Positions 55,601 to 63,898 of a DNA stretch of 64,000 nucleotides are shown here, piece by piece. The DNA lies in the NCBI GenBank assembly GCA_025356575.1, contig JANXSP010000029.1, positions 49,471 through 113,470 on the forward strand, read 5' to 3'. The notes beneath the pieces are model-generated. The model had not been told where the DNA came from. It saw nothing but the letters and a program-made list of their open reading frames with translations, and did no database searches. Made by a program: the position numbers and the translations under genes. The stretch's first letter is position 1, and each line of letters begins with the position of its first letter. This DNA is from Novosphingobium sp. GTDB lineage: Bacteria; Pseudomonadota; Alphaproteobacteria; Sphingomonadales; Sphingomonadaceae.

Positions 55601-57407
55601 GCGCGGGATTGTGGTAACCTCATCGGCTCCGGCGGTAACCGGGCTCGTCGGGGTCAACACCGGTACGGTAACCGCCAACGGCAATGCCGTCGTCGCCACC
55701 GCCACCAACGGCGCCAACATCTTTGTCAGCGCGAATGGCAACGTGGCTTCGGCAACGGGCACGGGCATAACCGCCACCACCGCGGGGACGACCACGGTCC
55801 AGATTAACGCCGGCACCACCACCGGGGTCCAGGGGGTCAGCCTCCAGGGGACCGCGGGCAATACGCTCGTCGTCGCCGGAACGCTCCGCAACATCGCCGG
55901 GACCACGCCGTACACCGTGCTCGCGGGCGGACCGTTCACGCTGACGCTGGTGCGTACCGGGACGATCGTCGGACCGATCACCTTCACCACGGGCGCCGAT
56001 ACCTTCAATAACCAAACGTTGCTCGCTTTGCCGGCGACTCTCGACTTCCTCGCCGGGAACGATGTGCTCAACAATACCGGCACGCTGACCTCGTTCGGCG
56101 CGGGCGCCTCGCTGCTGGGTCTCGAGACGCTCAACAACGCCGGGCTGATCGACATGCGCAACGGCGCCACGGGCAATTCCGTGAGCACCTCGGGTAACTA
56201 TGTCGGCAGTGCGGGCGCCACGCTCGGGGTCGATGTCGGCGCGGGTTCGGCGTCGGACAAGCTGGTGATCGGCGGATCGGCCACCGGATCGACCGCTGTG
56301 CTGGTGAACGGGCTCAATGGCCAGTTCGTCAACAACGCGGTGGTCGTGGATGCCGGGGCGGGCAGCAGCGCCGGCGCGTTCACGCTGGCCTCGAACACCG
56401 CGGGGCTGGTCCAGTACGACCTGGCCTTCCTGGCGGCGAGCAACGACTATGTCGTCAACGGCACCCCCACCGCTTCGGCGCTGGCTCCGCTGACGCTGGT
56501 CGGCGGCGCACGCGAGCTGTTCTACAAGGGCAACGACCTGGTCGGCTCGCACCTTTCGCAGTTCGGCGGGTTCGCGGAAGAAACGGCGCGTCCGGGCGCT
56601 GCGCTGTGGCTCAACATGCAGGGATCGCGGCGTCAGGCTGGCGGGATCTACAACACCGCCGCGTTCGGGCAGCCGCGCAGCTACGATCTCACCACCAACC
56701 AGGACTTCTTCAACGCCCAGGCCGGCGTCGATTTTGCTGCGGGTTCGGCGGCGGTGTTCGGGTTGACCGCGGGTGCGGGAACCAGCGAGCTCCACGTTCC
56801 GGGCGGTGCCGGGCGGTTCAACTACCGCGCATTCAATGCGGGAGCCTATGGCAAGCTCAACGCCGGGGTGATCTTCGCCAGCGCGCTCGTGCGGTATGAG
56901 CATTACGACATCACCGCACGCTCGTTCGCGGCGGGCTATACCGCGCCGACCAAGGGCCATGCCTGGGGCGGCAACGCCGAGCTTGGGCTCCACTTCGGAT
57001 CGCCCAGCTACTTCGTCGAGCCGCTGGTTTCGGTCGATTACGCCAAGGTCACGCTCGATGGCTACAACGTGCTGGGAACCCAGTTCGGGTTCGCCGATCG
57101 TGACGGGCTGCGCGGCAAGGCCGGGGCGCGGATCGGTGCGGTGATCAGCGATACGCCGGCCCGGGTCACGCTCTACGGTCGCGGCATGGCGGTCCACGAA
57201 TTCCGGGCGAACGACAACCTGGCACTGATCAATGGCGGGCTGACACTGAACTACGCCGGCATCCGCCAGCGCACCTATGGCGAAGCCGCGCTCGGTCTCG
57301 ACATCGCCAGCGTCCGCGGGATCCACGGGTTCATGGAAGGCACCGGCGAATTCTCGGGCGGGGTCAAGGGTTACGGCGCCCGCGCGGGTCTCTCGATCCG
57401 CTTCTAA
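52605..57407 (+). CDS. Large type V autotransporter with repetitive passenger
   Basis: A 1600-residue autotransporter. The signal peptide ends ATAQAQ; the passenger (to about residue 1290) is almost entirely Thr/Gly/Asn/Ala/Val repeats of the TTGAGS-x-G-x-x and GNVTTTG kind, predicting a long right-handed beta-helix. Few cysteines are present. The C-terminal barrel (about residues 1310-1600) has AALWLNMQGSR, FNAQAGVDFAAGSAAVFGLTAGAG and ends GLSIRF with the terminal Phe. AGGAGA precedes the start. It is probably an adhesin or surface fibre; no catalytic domain was recognised. Passenger residues about 125-840 consist of two related modules. Confidence 0.9.
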   Translation: MTTLTTRAALLGSVSTAAAMFLLPATAQAQSTTCSQATTTITCIDGAATVLTATTTAGTTVVPGPGLVTTSAVGPSTTSYVATGPIATTGAGAVSLTSTGGALSFTPASGAPVNISTTGAGATGLNLSTPGQAATVTVGNVSTNGTGATAVASGSGTDLTLRTGNISAAGTSSIGLSAVNQTGNIAVTTGNISATSRGFQTIAQPGFSNTVVTGNVDAGNGGVLANGGTVSITTGNVTTSTNGGTTPAGFGVSGTASTGNIAVRTGNVTTAALANGTAVTARANSATGSVAIDAGALTTVGSNSNGVFATANGGNIGVNIVSATTSGAGAFGVFAQTVGTGTVTTNAGVISTTGAGSTGLALRTGTGAIDAGYGNITTAGVAGAGTANALDIASTGTINLRGAGATLTTSGANVTAASITGAGVTGNLGNVVTTGAGARGAVITSTAPVNLTTGNLTTTATALTLSNAGQPATVTTGNIVTSGPAAFGVFSGAGSDLTLTTGSITTTGANSTAIDAGNQTGNIAITTGDVTATGRGLRTNATTNGTNTIVTGNVVTGDRGILANGGTVSITAGNITTSTNGGTTPGGYGAIAQAFTGNATIRTGTVVTANGAGIGANAFNAVGSADVGGCPSVTTTGANSTAVIAQAGGTGSVTINCGVLSTTGVNSNGVYAESTGGNVLVNITSATTTGDGAYGVTGRTTGTGTVTTNAGVISTTGLGSTGLFIRTDTGAVNAGYGNITTAGLANGGNSAIALDITTTGPIALRGAGATLTTGGAGVTAAQISGAGVTGNLGNVVTTGAGSQGAVITSTAPVNLIVGNVTTTGNALTVNAGANAVTLTTGAVTASEVGATGTLVNSTGAVTFNGGKQTANGATALRIAGGAGAINATVAGAATTGVASAVVVSGTGPVSLTNTGLITTTGAGINGINLAGGATTLNCGNVSTTGANSPAVVVAGAQTTNVSCGTVTTTGAASDGIVVSNTLAATTVSGGTTTVSGAGSRGIVVTSSAPAVTGLVGVNTGTVTANGNAVVATATNGANIFVSANGNVASATGTGITATTAGTTTVQINAGTTTGVQGVSLQGTAGNTLVVAGTLRNIAGTTPYTVLAGGPFTLTLVRTGTIVGPITFTTGADTFNNQTLLALPATLDFLAGNDVLNNTGTLTSFGAGASLLGLETLNNAGLIDMRNGATGNSVSTSGNYVGSAGATLGVDVGAGSASDKLVIGGSATGSTAVLVNGLNGQFVNNAVVVDAGAGSSAGAFTLASNTAGLVQYDLAFLAASNDYVVNGTPTASALAPLTLVGGARELFYKGNDLVGSHLSQFGGFAEETARPGAALWLNMQGSRRQAGGIYNTAAFGQPRSYDLTTNQDFFNAQAGVDFAAGSAAVFGLTAGAGTSELHVPGGAGRFNYRAFNAGAYGKLNAGVIFASALVRYEHYDITARSFAAGYTAPTKGHAWGGNAELGLHFGSPSYFVEPLVSVDYAKVTLDGYNVLGTQFGFADRDGLRGKAGARIGAVISDTPARVTLYGRGMAVHEFRANDNLALINGGLTLNYAGIRQRTYGEAALGLDIASVRGIHGFMEGTGEFSGGVKGYGARAGLSIRF
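52977..55112 (+). repeat. Tandem internal duplication in the autotransporter passenger
   Basis: Two related modules of about 1.0 kb (52977-53991) and 1.1 kb (53992-55112). Equivalent segments recur 1014-1092 bases apart: TNGGTTP, TNAGVISTTG, YGNITTAG, LRGAGATLTT, GVTGNLGNVVTTGAG and VITSTAPVNL occur in the same order in both, some nearly identical in DNA. The second module has an extra piece around GGCPSVTTTGANSTAV. Confidence 0.8.
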
Positions 57408-57431
57408 GCCCGCGACGATGCGCCTATGAAT

Positions 57432-57465
57432 AGCCCGCCCGGAAACACCCCCGGGCGGGCTTTTT
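57432..57465 (+). terminator. Intrinsic terminator of the autotransporter gene
   Basis: A perfect 11-bp stem (AGCCCGCCCGG / CCGGGCGGGCT) with an 8-base loop followed by TTTTT, 25 bases after the autotransporter stop. Canonical Rho-independent terminator. Confidence 0.9.
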
Positions 57466-57513
57466 CGTGCCGGTCTACTGGTCTCGCGCCGAACCAGCGA
57501 CTAAGCCGCGGCG

Positions 57514-58665
57514 ATGGAGCCTACCCCCTTCGATGCCGCGGCGTTCCTGCGCGATACCTGGCAGCAAAAGCCGTTGCTAATCCGCAATCCCTGGCCCGCC
57601 TGGGGCGCGGCGTGGACGAACCCGCTCACGCCCGACGAACTGGCCGGGTTGGCGTGCGAGCGCGGCGTCGAAGCGCGGCTGGTGATGAACCCCGGACCGG
57701 GCGAGTGGGCGCTCGAGCATGGTCCGTTCAAGCCCAGGCGCTTCGCCGGTCTCGGCACCGCACCGTGGACGCTGCTGGTCCAGTCCGTCGATCACCACAT
57801 CCCCCCGGTCGCCGACCTGCTCGCGCCATTCGGGTTCATCCCCAACTGGCGGGTCGACGATGTCATGGTCAGCTATGCTGCGGATGGCGGCGGGGTCGGG
57901 CCGCATTTCGATCAGTATGACGTGTTCCTGATCCAGGGGCTGGGGCAGCGCCGCTGGCAGATCGGCGGGCGCTGCGACGCGGAGACGCCGCTGATCGCGC
58001 ACGACGATTTACGCTTGCTCGCCGCGTTCGAGCCGGCCGAGGAATGGCTGCTCGGCCCTGGCGACATGCTCTACCTGCCGCCGGGCATCGCGCACAACGG
58101 TACGGCGGTCGGTGATGACTGCATGACCTATTCGGTGGGCTTTCGCGCGCCATCGCGCTGCGAACTGATCGCCGGGTGGAGCGACCGTGCGCTCGCCGAC
58201 CTCAGCGATGACGATCGCTACGGCGACGCGGGGCTGGCGCGCCAGGACAATCCGGGCGAGATCGGGGCGGATGCGCTGGACCGGTTGCAGGCGATGGTCG
58301 CCGCTGCCTTGGGAAACCGCGCCGCCTTTGCGCGGTGGTTCGGCGAACACAGCACCGCGCCCAAGGATGCCGAAATCGACTGGAGACCGGCGCGGCTCCT
58401 GACCGCCGCAACGGTCCGCCGCCGCTTGGGCAAGGGCGCGGTGATCCAGCGCAATCCCGCCAGCCGGTTCGCATTCGTGCGCACCGGCTCGGGCAGGCTG
58501 ACGCTCTTCGTCGATGGTGGAAGCTACGATTGCAGCGGTGCGGAAGCCGCCTTTGCCGAGCGGCTCTGCGCCAGCCGGGACGACGCTGCGGGCGCCGAAG
58601 ATGGGACCGCCGATCTGGTGACGCTGCTGATCAACCGCGGCAGCCTGGCGTTCGGCGGGGGCTGA
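57514..58665 (+). CDS. roxA: Ribosomal protein L16 3-hydroxylase-like (RoxA/YcfD) cupin protein
   Basis: A 383-residue Fe(II)/2-oxoglutarate JmjC-type oxygenase that hydroxylates an arginine of ribosomal protein L16. The N-terminus WQQKPLLIRNPWP, the metal-binding HFDQYD in GPHFDQYDVFLIQGLGQRRWQI and second His in PPGIAHNGTAVGDDCMTYSVGFRAPS are diagnostic. The C-terminal winged-helix-like domain is complete. It begins about 50 bases after the terminator, so it is a separate transcription unit. Confidence 0.9.
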   Translation: MEPTPFDAAAFLRDTWQQKPLLIRNPWPAWGAAWTNPLTPDELAGLACERGVEARLVMNPGPGEWALEHGPFKPRRFAGLGTAPWTLLVQSVDHHIPPVADLLAPFGFIPNWRVDDVMVSYAADGGGVGPHFDQYDVFLIQGLGQRRWQIGGRCDAETPLIAHDDLRLLAAFEPAEEWLLGPGDMLYLPPGIAHNGTAVGDDCMTYSVGFRAPSRCELIAGWSDRALADLSDDDRYGDAGLARQDNPGEIGADALDRLQAMVAAALGNRAAFARWFGEHSTAPKDAEIDWRPARLLTAATVRRRLGKGAVIQRNPASRFAFVRTGSGRLTLFVDGGSYDCSGAEAAFAERLCASRDDAAGAEDGTADLVTLLINRGSLAFGGG

Positions 58666-58718
58666 AGGGAAGGGTTGGCGAAATCCTTCGCAGGGAGCGT
58701 GCGCAAGGAACCTGCCCG

Positions 58719-59267
58719 CTAAACCTCAACCTCGCGCCAGGTGGCCGGGGCGATATCCGCCAGCGTCCACGCGCCGATCGCCCAGCGCACCAGACGCAAA
58801 GTCGGATGCCCCGCAGCGGCGGTCATCCGGCGGACCTGGCGGTTGCGGCCTTCGCGCAAGGTCACGCTGAGCCAGGCATCGGGGATGCTTTGGCGCACGC
58901 GGATCGGCGGGTCGCGCGGCCACAGCGCGGGCGGCGGGATGCGCGCGACCTCGGCCGGACGGGTCACGCCGTCGTTGAGGCGGATACCGCGGCGCAAGGC
59001 TTCGAGGCTCTCGTCGGCGGGCTCGCCCTCGATCTGGACGAGGTAGGTCTTGGCCAGCTTGAACCTGGGATCGGCGATCCGCGCCTGCAGCGCGCCGTCG
59101 TCGGTCAGCAGCAGCAGCCCCTCGCTATCGCGGTCGAGCCGCCCGGCGGGATAGACCCCGGGCGCGGCGATGAAGTCCGAAAGCGTCGCGCGCACGGTCG
59201 GCGATCCGCGATCGGTGAACTGCGAGAGTACGCCCCACGGTTTGTTGAACAGGATCAGCCGGGGCAT
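58719..59267 (-). CDS. rluE: rRNA pseudouridine synthase (RluE-type)
   Basis: A 182-residue RsuA/RluE family pseudouridine synthase without an S4 domain, as in RluE (23S U2457). Motifs: [16 protein letters not shown], catalytic Asp in [28 protein letters not shown] and the [23 protein letters not shown] end. The start MPRLILF has GAGG 8 bases upstream; the longer frame in the ORF track begins inside mlaA. It lies 10 bases downstream of mlaA in one transcription unit. Confidence 0.9.
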   Translation of the reverse strand: MPRLILFNKPWGVLSQFTDRGSPTVRATLSDFIAAPGVYPAGRLDRDSEGLLLLTDDGALQARIADPRFKLAKTYLVQIEGEPADESLEALRRGIRLNDGVTRPAEVARIPPPALWPRDPPIRVRQSIPDAWLSVTLREGRNRQVRRMTAAAGHPTLRLVRWAIGAWTLADIAPATWREVEV

Positions 59268-59277
59268 CGCCGCCGCC

Positions 59278-60333
59278 TCAACGCTTCGGGGCGGCTTTGC
59301 GGTGCGCGACACCGTCGACCGGCGGGTTCTTTAGGTCGGTCTCGGCATCGGCCTGCGACGAGGGATGATGCAGCGCCTCGATCTCGGCAGCTCGGCGATT
59401 GAGATAGTATTCGCGCGCGGCGACATAGGGATCGGACTTGTCGTTGATCGTCTTGATCCGTTCGTCGAATTCGATCCGGAAATCGAGCCCGCGGACGATC
59501 CCGGTGGGAAGGGCAACCTTCGGATTGGTCAGGACCGAACCGATCGTGGCGCGTGCGAGCACGCCGACATAGGCCGAATCCACGGCGCCGCCGATCAGGT
59601 CGCGGACCGTGGTCGGGCCCACCAGCGGCAGGAAGAAAAACGCGCCGGGGCCGACCCCGTAATAGCCCAAAGTGTTGGCGAAATCGTTCGAACGCCGGGG
59701 CAGGTTGAACGGACGCACCCTTGCAACATCGATCACGCCGCCCAGCCCGATCGTCGAATTGAGGGCAAACCGGGCGACGGTTTCGGCCGCCTTGCCCGGA
59801 TGAAGCTGGAGGAGGTAGTTGAGCGCGACGATCGGCTCTTGCAGATTGCGGAAGAAATGGCGGATCCCGGTGCGGACCTGGCGCGGCACGATGCCTTTGT
59901 AGACGTGCGCCGCGGGGGCGACGATCGCGCGGTCGGCCGCCTGGCTCACTTCATACGACTTGGCGTTGAGCGCCTGGAGCGGATCGCCCGGGGGCGGTTT
60001 GGAACGTCCCGTAACGACAATGGCATCGCCTGTATCCGCGGCGCGAGCATCCTGCGCTGCGACCAGCGGCTTGGGCCCGGTGTAGCCGACGATCGTGGTG
60101 CTCGCGGGACCGGCGAAGACCGGCAGAACCAATACCGCGGGGGAAGTTGGCGCGGTTTGCAAAACGGGCGCCGGAGTAGTTTCCGGTGCTGGCGTAGCCA
60201 CCGGGCTCGGTGCTGGCGTAGCGACGGGGGTCGGCGCTGGCGCAGCAGCCGGCGCGTCGATCGGCGGCAGGGCGACCTGATCGCCGGGCGAGACGCTGCC
60301 AAGTGCCAGCGCCAGGATATGAGCCGCGACCAT
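59278..60333 (-). CDS. mlaA: MlaA/VacJ-family outer-membrane lipid-asymmetry protein, no lipobox
   Basis: A 351-residue MlaA homologue, part of the system that removes mislocalised phospholipids from the outer leaflet. The family core runs from about residue 115 ([23 protein letters not shown] to [19 protein letters not shown], then [14 protein letters not shown] and [18 protein letters not shown]). Unlike classic VacJ lipoproteins there is no Cys anywhere in the protein. The N-terminal 100 residues are a Pro/Ala/Thr-rich linker with tandem PVATPAP units and an IVVTGRSK motif resembling a TonB box. The MlaFEDBC genes are not in the window. Confidence 0.85.
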   Translation of the reverse strand: MVAAHILALALGSVSPGDQVALPPIDAPAAAPAPTPVATPAPSPVATPAPETTPAPVLQTAPTSPAVLVLPVFAGPASTTIVGYTGPKPLVAAQDARAADTGDAIVVTGRSKPPPGDPLQALNAKSYEVSQAADRAIVAPAAHVYKGIVPRQVRTGIRHFFRNLQEPIVALNYLLQLHPGKAAETVARFALNSTIGLGGVIDVARVRPFNLPRRSNDFANTLGYYGVGPGAFFFLPLVGPTTVRDLIGGAVDSAYVGVLARATIGSVLTNPKVALPTGIVRGLDFRIEFDERIKTINDKSDPYVAAREYYLNRRAAEIEALHHPSSQADAETDLKNPPVDGVAHRKAAPKR

Positions 60334-60506
60334 AGATGTGCTCCCGATCGGACGCGCGCGGCGCCCGGCACTTGGGCCGCCCCTACCAAACCCGCAGAGC
60401 GCGGCCTAGTCATTTGGCGGGTTGCGCCGGACATTTGCCGCCCCGCACGCCCGCCGCGACGTTCCGCTTGCCCTTGGCCCCCGCTTCCCCCCATCTAGGG
60501 GCAGCG

Positions 60507-62600
60507 ATGTTGCGCCAGTATGAACTTGTCGAGCGGGTGAAAGCCTACGACCCCAATGCCGACGAGGCGCTGCTGAACCGCGCCTATGTTTATTCGGTGC
60601 AGAAGCACGGCACCCAGAAGCGCGCTTCTGGCGATCCCTATTTCAGCCATCCGATCGAAGTGGCCGGGTTGATGACCGACTTGAAGCTCGACGAGCAGAC
60701 CATCGTCACCGCGCTGCTCCACGATACGGTCGAGGATACCCTGGCGACGATCGAGGAGGTCGAGAAGCTGTTCGGCCCCGACATCGCCCGTCTGGTCGAC
60801 GGGGTGACCAAGCTATCCAAGATCGAGACGCTGACCGAGAACGAGCGCGCCGCGGAAAACTTGCGCAAGTTCCTTCTGGCGATGAGCGAAGACCTGCGTG
60901 TGCTCCTCGTCAAGCTCGCCGACCGGCTGCACAACATGCGCACGCTCCACTTCATCAAGAGCGAGGACAAGCGCCGCCGCATCGCCAAGGAGACGATGGA
61001 TATCTATGCGCCCCTGGCCGAGCGCGTGGGGATGTACGAATACATGCGCGAGATGCAGCTCCTCGCGTTCGAGCAACTCGAACCCGAGGCTTACGCCACG
61101 ATCACCGGGCGGCTCGCGCAGATCCGCAGCCAGGAAGGCGGGCAGGTCGATGCCATCGCGCTGGCGATCAAGCAGGCGCTGGCCGAAGCCGGGTTCAAGG
61201 TCGAGGTTTCGGGGCGCGAGAAGCACCCGTTCTCGATCTGGCAGAAGATGGCTGAACGCCACGTCAGTTTCGAACAGATCACCGATATCATGGCGTTCCG
61301 CGTGCTGACCGAGACCGCGGATGACTGCTACTGCGCGCTCGGCGTGCTCCACCAGACCTGGCAGATGATCCCCGGGCGGTTCAAGGACTACCTCTCGACA
61401 CCGAAGTCGAACGGCTACCGCTCGCTCCACACCTCGCTAATTTACGAAAACTCGATGCGGATGGAAGTGCAGATCCGAACCAAGGAAATGCACCGTCTCA
61501 ACGAATTCGGGCTGGCCGCGCACTGGGCTTACAAGCAAGGCGAAACCCGGCCCGATGGGCAGGTCGGCTGGCTGCGCGACCTGATCGAGATCGTCGACGC
61601 CAGCCACGATGCCGAGGAACTGCTCGAGCATACCCGGCTGGCGATCTATCAGGACCGGATCTTTGCGTTCACCCCCAAGGGCGCGCTGCACCAATTGCCC
61701 AAGGGCGCGACCTCGATCGATTTCGCCTACGACGTCCACACCGATCTCGGCAGCCTGGCGGTGGGCGCCAAAATCAACGGGCGGCACATGCCGCTGCGTA
61801 CCCCGCTGAACAACGGCGACGTGGTCGAGATCATCAAGAGCCGCAACGCCTCGCCCCAGCTCTCGTGGCTCGGGTTCGTGGTCACCGGCAAGGCCCGAGC
61901 CGCGATCCGCCGCGCGGTGCGGATGAACGAGCGCAAGGAAGTTGCCGCGATCGGGCGCAAGCTGTTCGACGAGATTGCCGAGCGGCTCCCTGGCAAGATC
62001 GGCAAGAAAGCCGTGGCCGATGCGGTCAAGCGGCTCGGCTTCACGCGCGAGGACGATCTGATGCACGCCATCGGCTCGGCCAAGCTCGGCGATCACCAGG
62101 TGATGGAAGCGCTTGTCCCCGGCAGCGCCGCCGAACTTCCCGATGCGGCAAGCTGGCCGCGCCAGGAACGCGCGATCTCGATCCGCGGGCTGACCCCGGG
62201 GATGGGCTTCCAGCTCGCCAATTGCTGCCACCCGGTGCCGGGCGACCGCATCGTCGGGCTGCGCGAGGCGGGCAAGGGGGTCGAAGTCCACGCGATCGAT
62301 TGCCTCGACCTCGCCAACGGCATCGATGCCGATTGGCTCGACCTGTCATGGGGCGAACGCAGCAACGGCGCGATCGGGCGGGTGCGTGCGGTGCTATACA
62401 ACCGCCCGGGAACGCTGGCGGAAATGGCCGGGATATTCGCGGGTAGCCGCGCCAACGTCGTCAACCTGCAGATGACCCAGCAGGACGATCCGTTCCACAC
62501 CTATGAGATCGATCTCGAGGTCAAGGACCTTGCCCACCTCACCCGCATCGTCAGCGCGCTGCGCGCCAGCGATGCGGTCGCGCAGGCGGAGCGGATGTAG
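60507..62600 (+). CDS. rsh: Bifunctional (p)ppGpp synthetase/hydrolase (Rsh/SpoT)
   Basis: A 697-residue stringent-response enzyme. The hydrolase HD domain is intact (SHPIEVA, ALLHDTVEDT), the synthetase has the bifunctional-type RFKDYLSTPKSNGYRSLHT, and TGS (FAFTPKGALHQLPKGATSIDFAY) and C-terminal ACT (VLYNRPGTLAEMAGIF) domains follow. RxKD charge at the synthetase loop fits dual enzymes and not monofunctional RelA. The start MLRQYELVERV has AGGGG 5 bases upstream; the longer ORF is spurious. Alphaproteobacteria usually have just this one long RSH. Confidence 0.96.
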   Translation: MLRQYELVERVKAYDPNADEALLNRAYVYSVQKHGTQKRASGDPYFSHPIEVAGLMTDLKLDEQTIVTALLHDTVEDTLATIEEVEKLFGPDIARLVDGVTKLSKIETLTENERAAENLRKFLLAMSEDLRVLLVKLADRLHNMRTLHFIKSEDKRRRIAKETMDIYAPLAERVGMYEYMREMQLLAFEQLEPEAYATITGRLAQIRSQEGGQVDAIALAIKQALAEAGFKVEVSGREKHPFSIWQKMAERHVSFEQITDIMAFRVLTETADDCYCALGVLHQTWQMIPGRFKDYLSTPKSNGYRSLHTSLIYENSMRMEVQIRTKEMHRLNEFGLAAHWAYKQGETRPDGQVGWLRDLIEIVDASHDAEELLEHTRLAIYQDRIFAFTPKGALHQLPKGATSIDFAYDVHTDLGSLAVGAKINGRHMPLRTPLNNGDVVEIIKSRNASPQLSWLGFVVTGKARAAIRRAVRMNERKEVAAIGRKLFDEIAERLPGKIGKKAVADAVKRLGFTREDDLMHAIGSAKLGDHQVMEALVPGSAAELPDAASWPRQERAISIRGLTPGMGFQLANCCHPVPGDRIVGLREAGKGVEVHAIDCLDLANGIDADWLDLSWGERSNGAIGRVRAVLYNRPGTLAEMAGIFAGSRANVVNLQMTQQDDPFHTYEIDLEVKDLAHLTRIVSALRASDAVAQAERM

Positions 62601-62606
62601 GGCGCG

Positions 62607-63629
62607 CTATCCGGCCGGCGGGACCCGCCGCACCGGGACCGGGATGTTGCACACGTCGGCGCCGCCTGCGGGATGGATGAAGAACGGATCACGGCGGTTG
62701 GCGCGGGCATCGGCATAGCGCGCGAATGTCTCGCTTTCGGTCGAGAGGTACTGATACGCCGGCAGCCCCGTCACTTCGTTGCCGAGCCGCACCGACACGA
62801 TCGGCACCCGCTCGCCCGTCGTCTCGTAGAACCCCAGCGCCCCGGTCCCGCGCGGGAGGCTCGAGAGCAAATCGATTCCCTCGATCACCCGCCCGACCAG
62901 CGCGATATTGCGGTCCAGATGCCGCGGCGGGGTGCCGATCACGGTATAAAGTTCGGCGCCCGAGCCGGTATCGGGCGAGAGGTTCCGGCCGACGCCGACC
63001 ATGCCGTAGCAGTGGACGGGCCACATCGCGCCGCGCAAATCGCTCGCAACCGGCCATCCAGCGGACAGGCTGGTCCAGATCGCGTAAGCATCGCGCGGGA
63101 CTGCGGAGACGGCGGTCTGCGATGTCTGATCCGTGGCCATGGCGCGCCGCAGATTGGACATGGCATTATTTTCCCAGCGGTTCTTGAGATCGGCGGGAAG
63201 CCGGGTGTCGTAGGCACTCTGGGGTACCGTAGCCAACCCAGGCGGCAACGCCTTCGCCCTGGCCTTGTCCTCGCCGTTCGCATCGCCCCACTGGACGACA
63301 TAATTATCCTGCACCCGGTTGATGCTCGTCCCGTCCCACCAATGCGCCGCGGCGAGGCGGCGAATGTTGGCGACCCAGCCTTGCGAAAACGGCGCGGGAA
63401 TGAGCTGGATCACCACGCGCCGCGCTTTCCCCTTTGCGTCGGGAGCCAGGTCCATGACCAGCAGATCGCCCGCCGGGATCGCGCGCCACTCGCCCGCCGG
63501 CGCCGCGGCGACGATTTCACCCAGGCTGGGCGCGGGCGCAGCAGAGGCAGCCGGCGGGGTCGGGCCTCCCTGTGCAAGCGCACTCCACGTGAGCGAGAGC
63601 GCGGCAGCGATGACAGAATTGCGGTTCAT
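62607..63629 (-). CDS. Exported cyclophilin-type peptidylprolyl isomerase
   Basis: A 340-residue protein with a signal peptide (MNRNSVIAAALSLTWSALAQG) and a divergent cyclophilin domain. The RVVIQLIPAPFSQGWVANIRRLA opening and SINRVQDNYVVQWGD correspond to the cyclophilin FHRV-x-QGGD region with Arg kept; RNIALVGRVIEGIDLLSSL is the typical late helix. Some catalytic aromatic residues differ, so activity may be weak or chaperone-like. The start at 63629 was chosen over the ORF track's frame, which runs backwards through the tRNA-Ser gene. It converges with rsh, 6 bases apart. Confidence 0.85.
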   Translation of the reverse strand: MNRNSVIAAALSLTWSALAQGGPTPPAASAAPAPSLGEIVAAAPAGEWRAIPAGDLLVMDLAPDAKGKARRVVIQLIPAPFSQGWVANIRRLAAAHWWDGTSINRVQDNYVVQWGDANGEDKARAKALPPGLATVPQSAYDTRLPADLKNRWENNAMSNLRRAMATDQTSQTAVSAVPRDAYAIWTSLSAGWPVASDLRGAMWPVHCYGMVGVGRNLSPDTGSGAELYTVIGTPPRHLDRNIALVGRVIEGIDLLSSLPRGTGALGFYETTGERVPIVSVRLGNEVTGLPAYQYLSTESETFARYADARANRRDPFFIHPAGGADVCNIPVPVRRVPPAG

Positions 63630-63738
63630 TCCCCAACCTGCCACGCGCGTCGTCGATCCGAAAGCCCCCAGCCTTGCGAAAGCCCCCGCCTTGCGAAAGC
63701 CCGGTGGTGTCGCTAGGCGCACCCGTTCCAGAGCATGC

Positions 63739-63829
63739 GGAGCGGTGGCCGAGTGGTCGAAGGCGCTCGCCTGGAAAGTGAGTATACGCCAAAAGCGTAT
63801 CGTGGGTTCGAATCCCACCCGCTCCGCCA
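63739..63829 (+). tRNA. tRNA-Ser (anticodon GGA)
   Basis: A 91-base class II tRNA. Acceptor arms GGAGCGG / CCGCTCC, anticodon loop CTGGAAA with anticodon GGA, a long variable arm (TATACGC / GCGTAT pairing), T arm GTGGGTTCGAATCCCAC, discriminator G and encoded CCA. The DNA right after it is less GC-rich, and tRNA-Ser genes often serve as attachment sites for integrating elements. Confidence 0.97.
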
Positions 63830-63898
63830 CACAGTCTTAAGTATCTGATCTAATAGAGAAAACTTCTCCAGAATGGCGGCAATTCGCGCCTGTTCTGT

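Noticed and set aside
52527-57326. Long minus-strand ORFs across the autotransporter
   Set aside because: They arise from the repetitive GC-rich codon pattern; composition is biased and no domains are recognisable.
52605-57407. Autotransporter repeats as a CRISPR-like array
   Set aside because: The repeats are in-frame coding units of unequal spacing without unique spacers or cas genes.
63630-63830. N-terminal extension of the cyclophilin gene (MAERVGFEPT...)
   Set aside because: This is antisense translation through tRNA-Ser, a well-known annotation artefact; the true start has a signal peptide at 63629.
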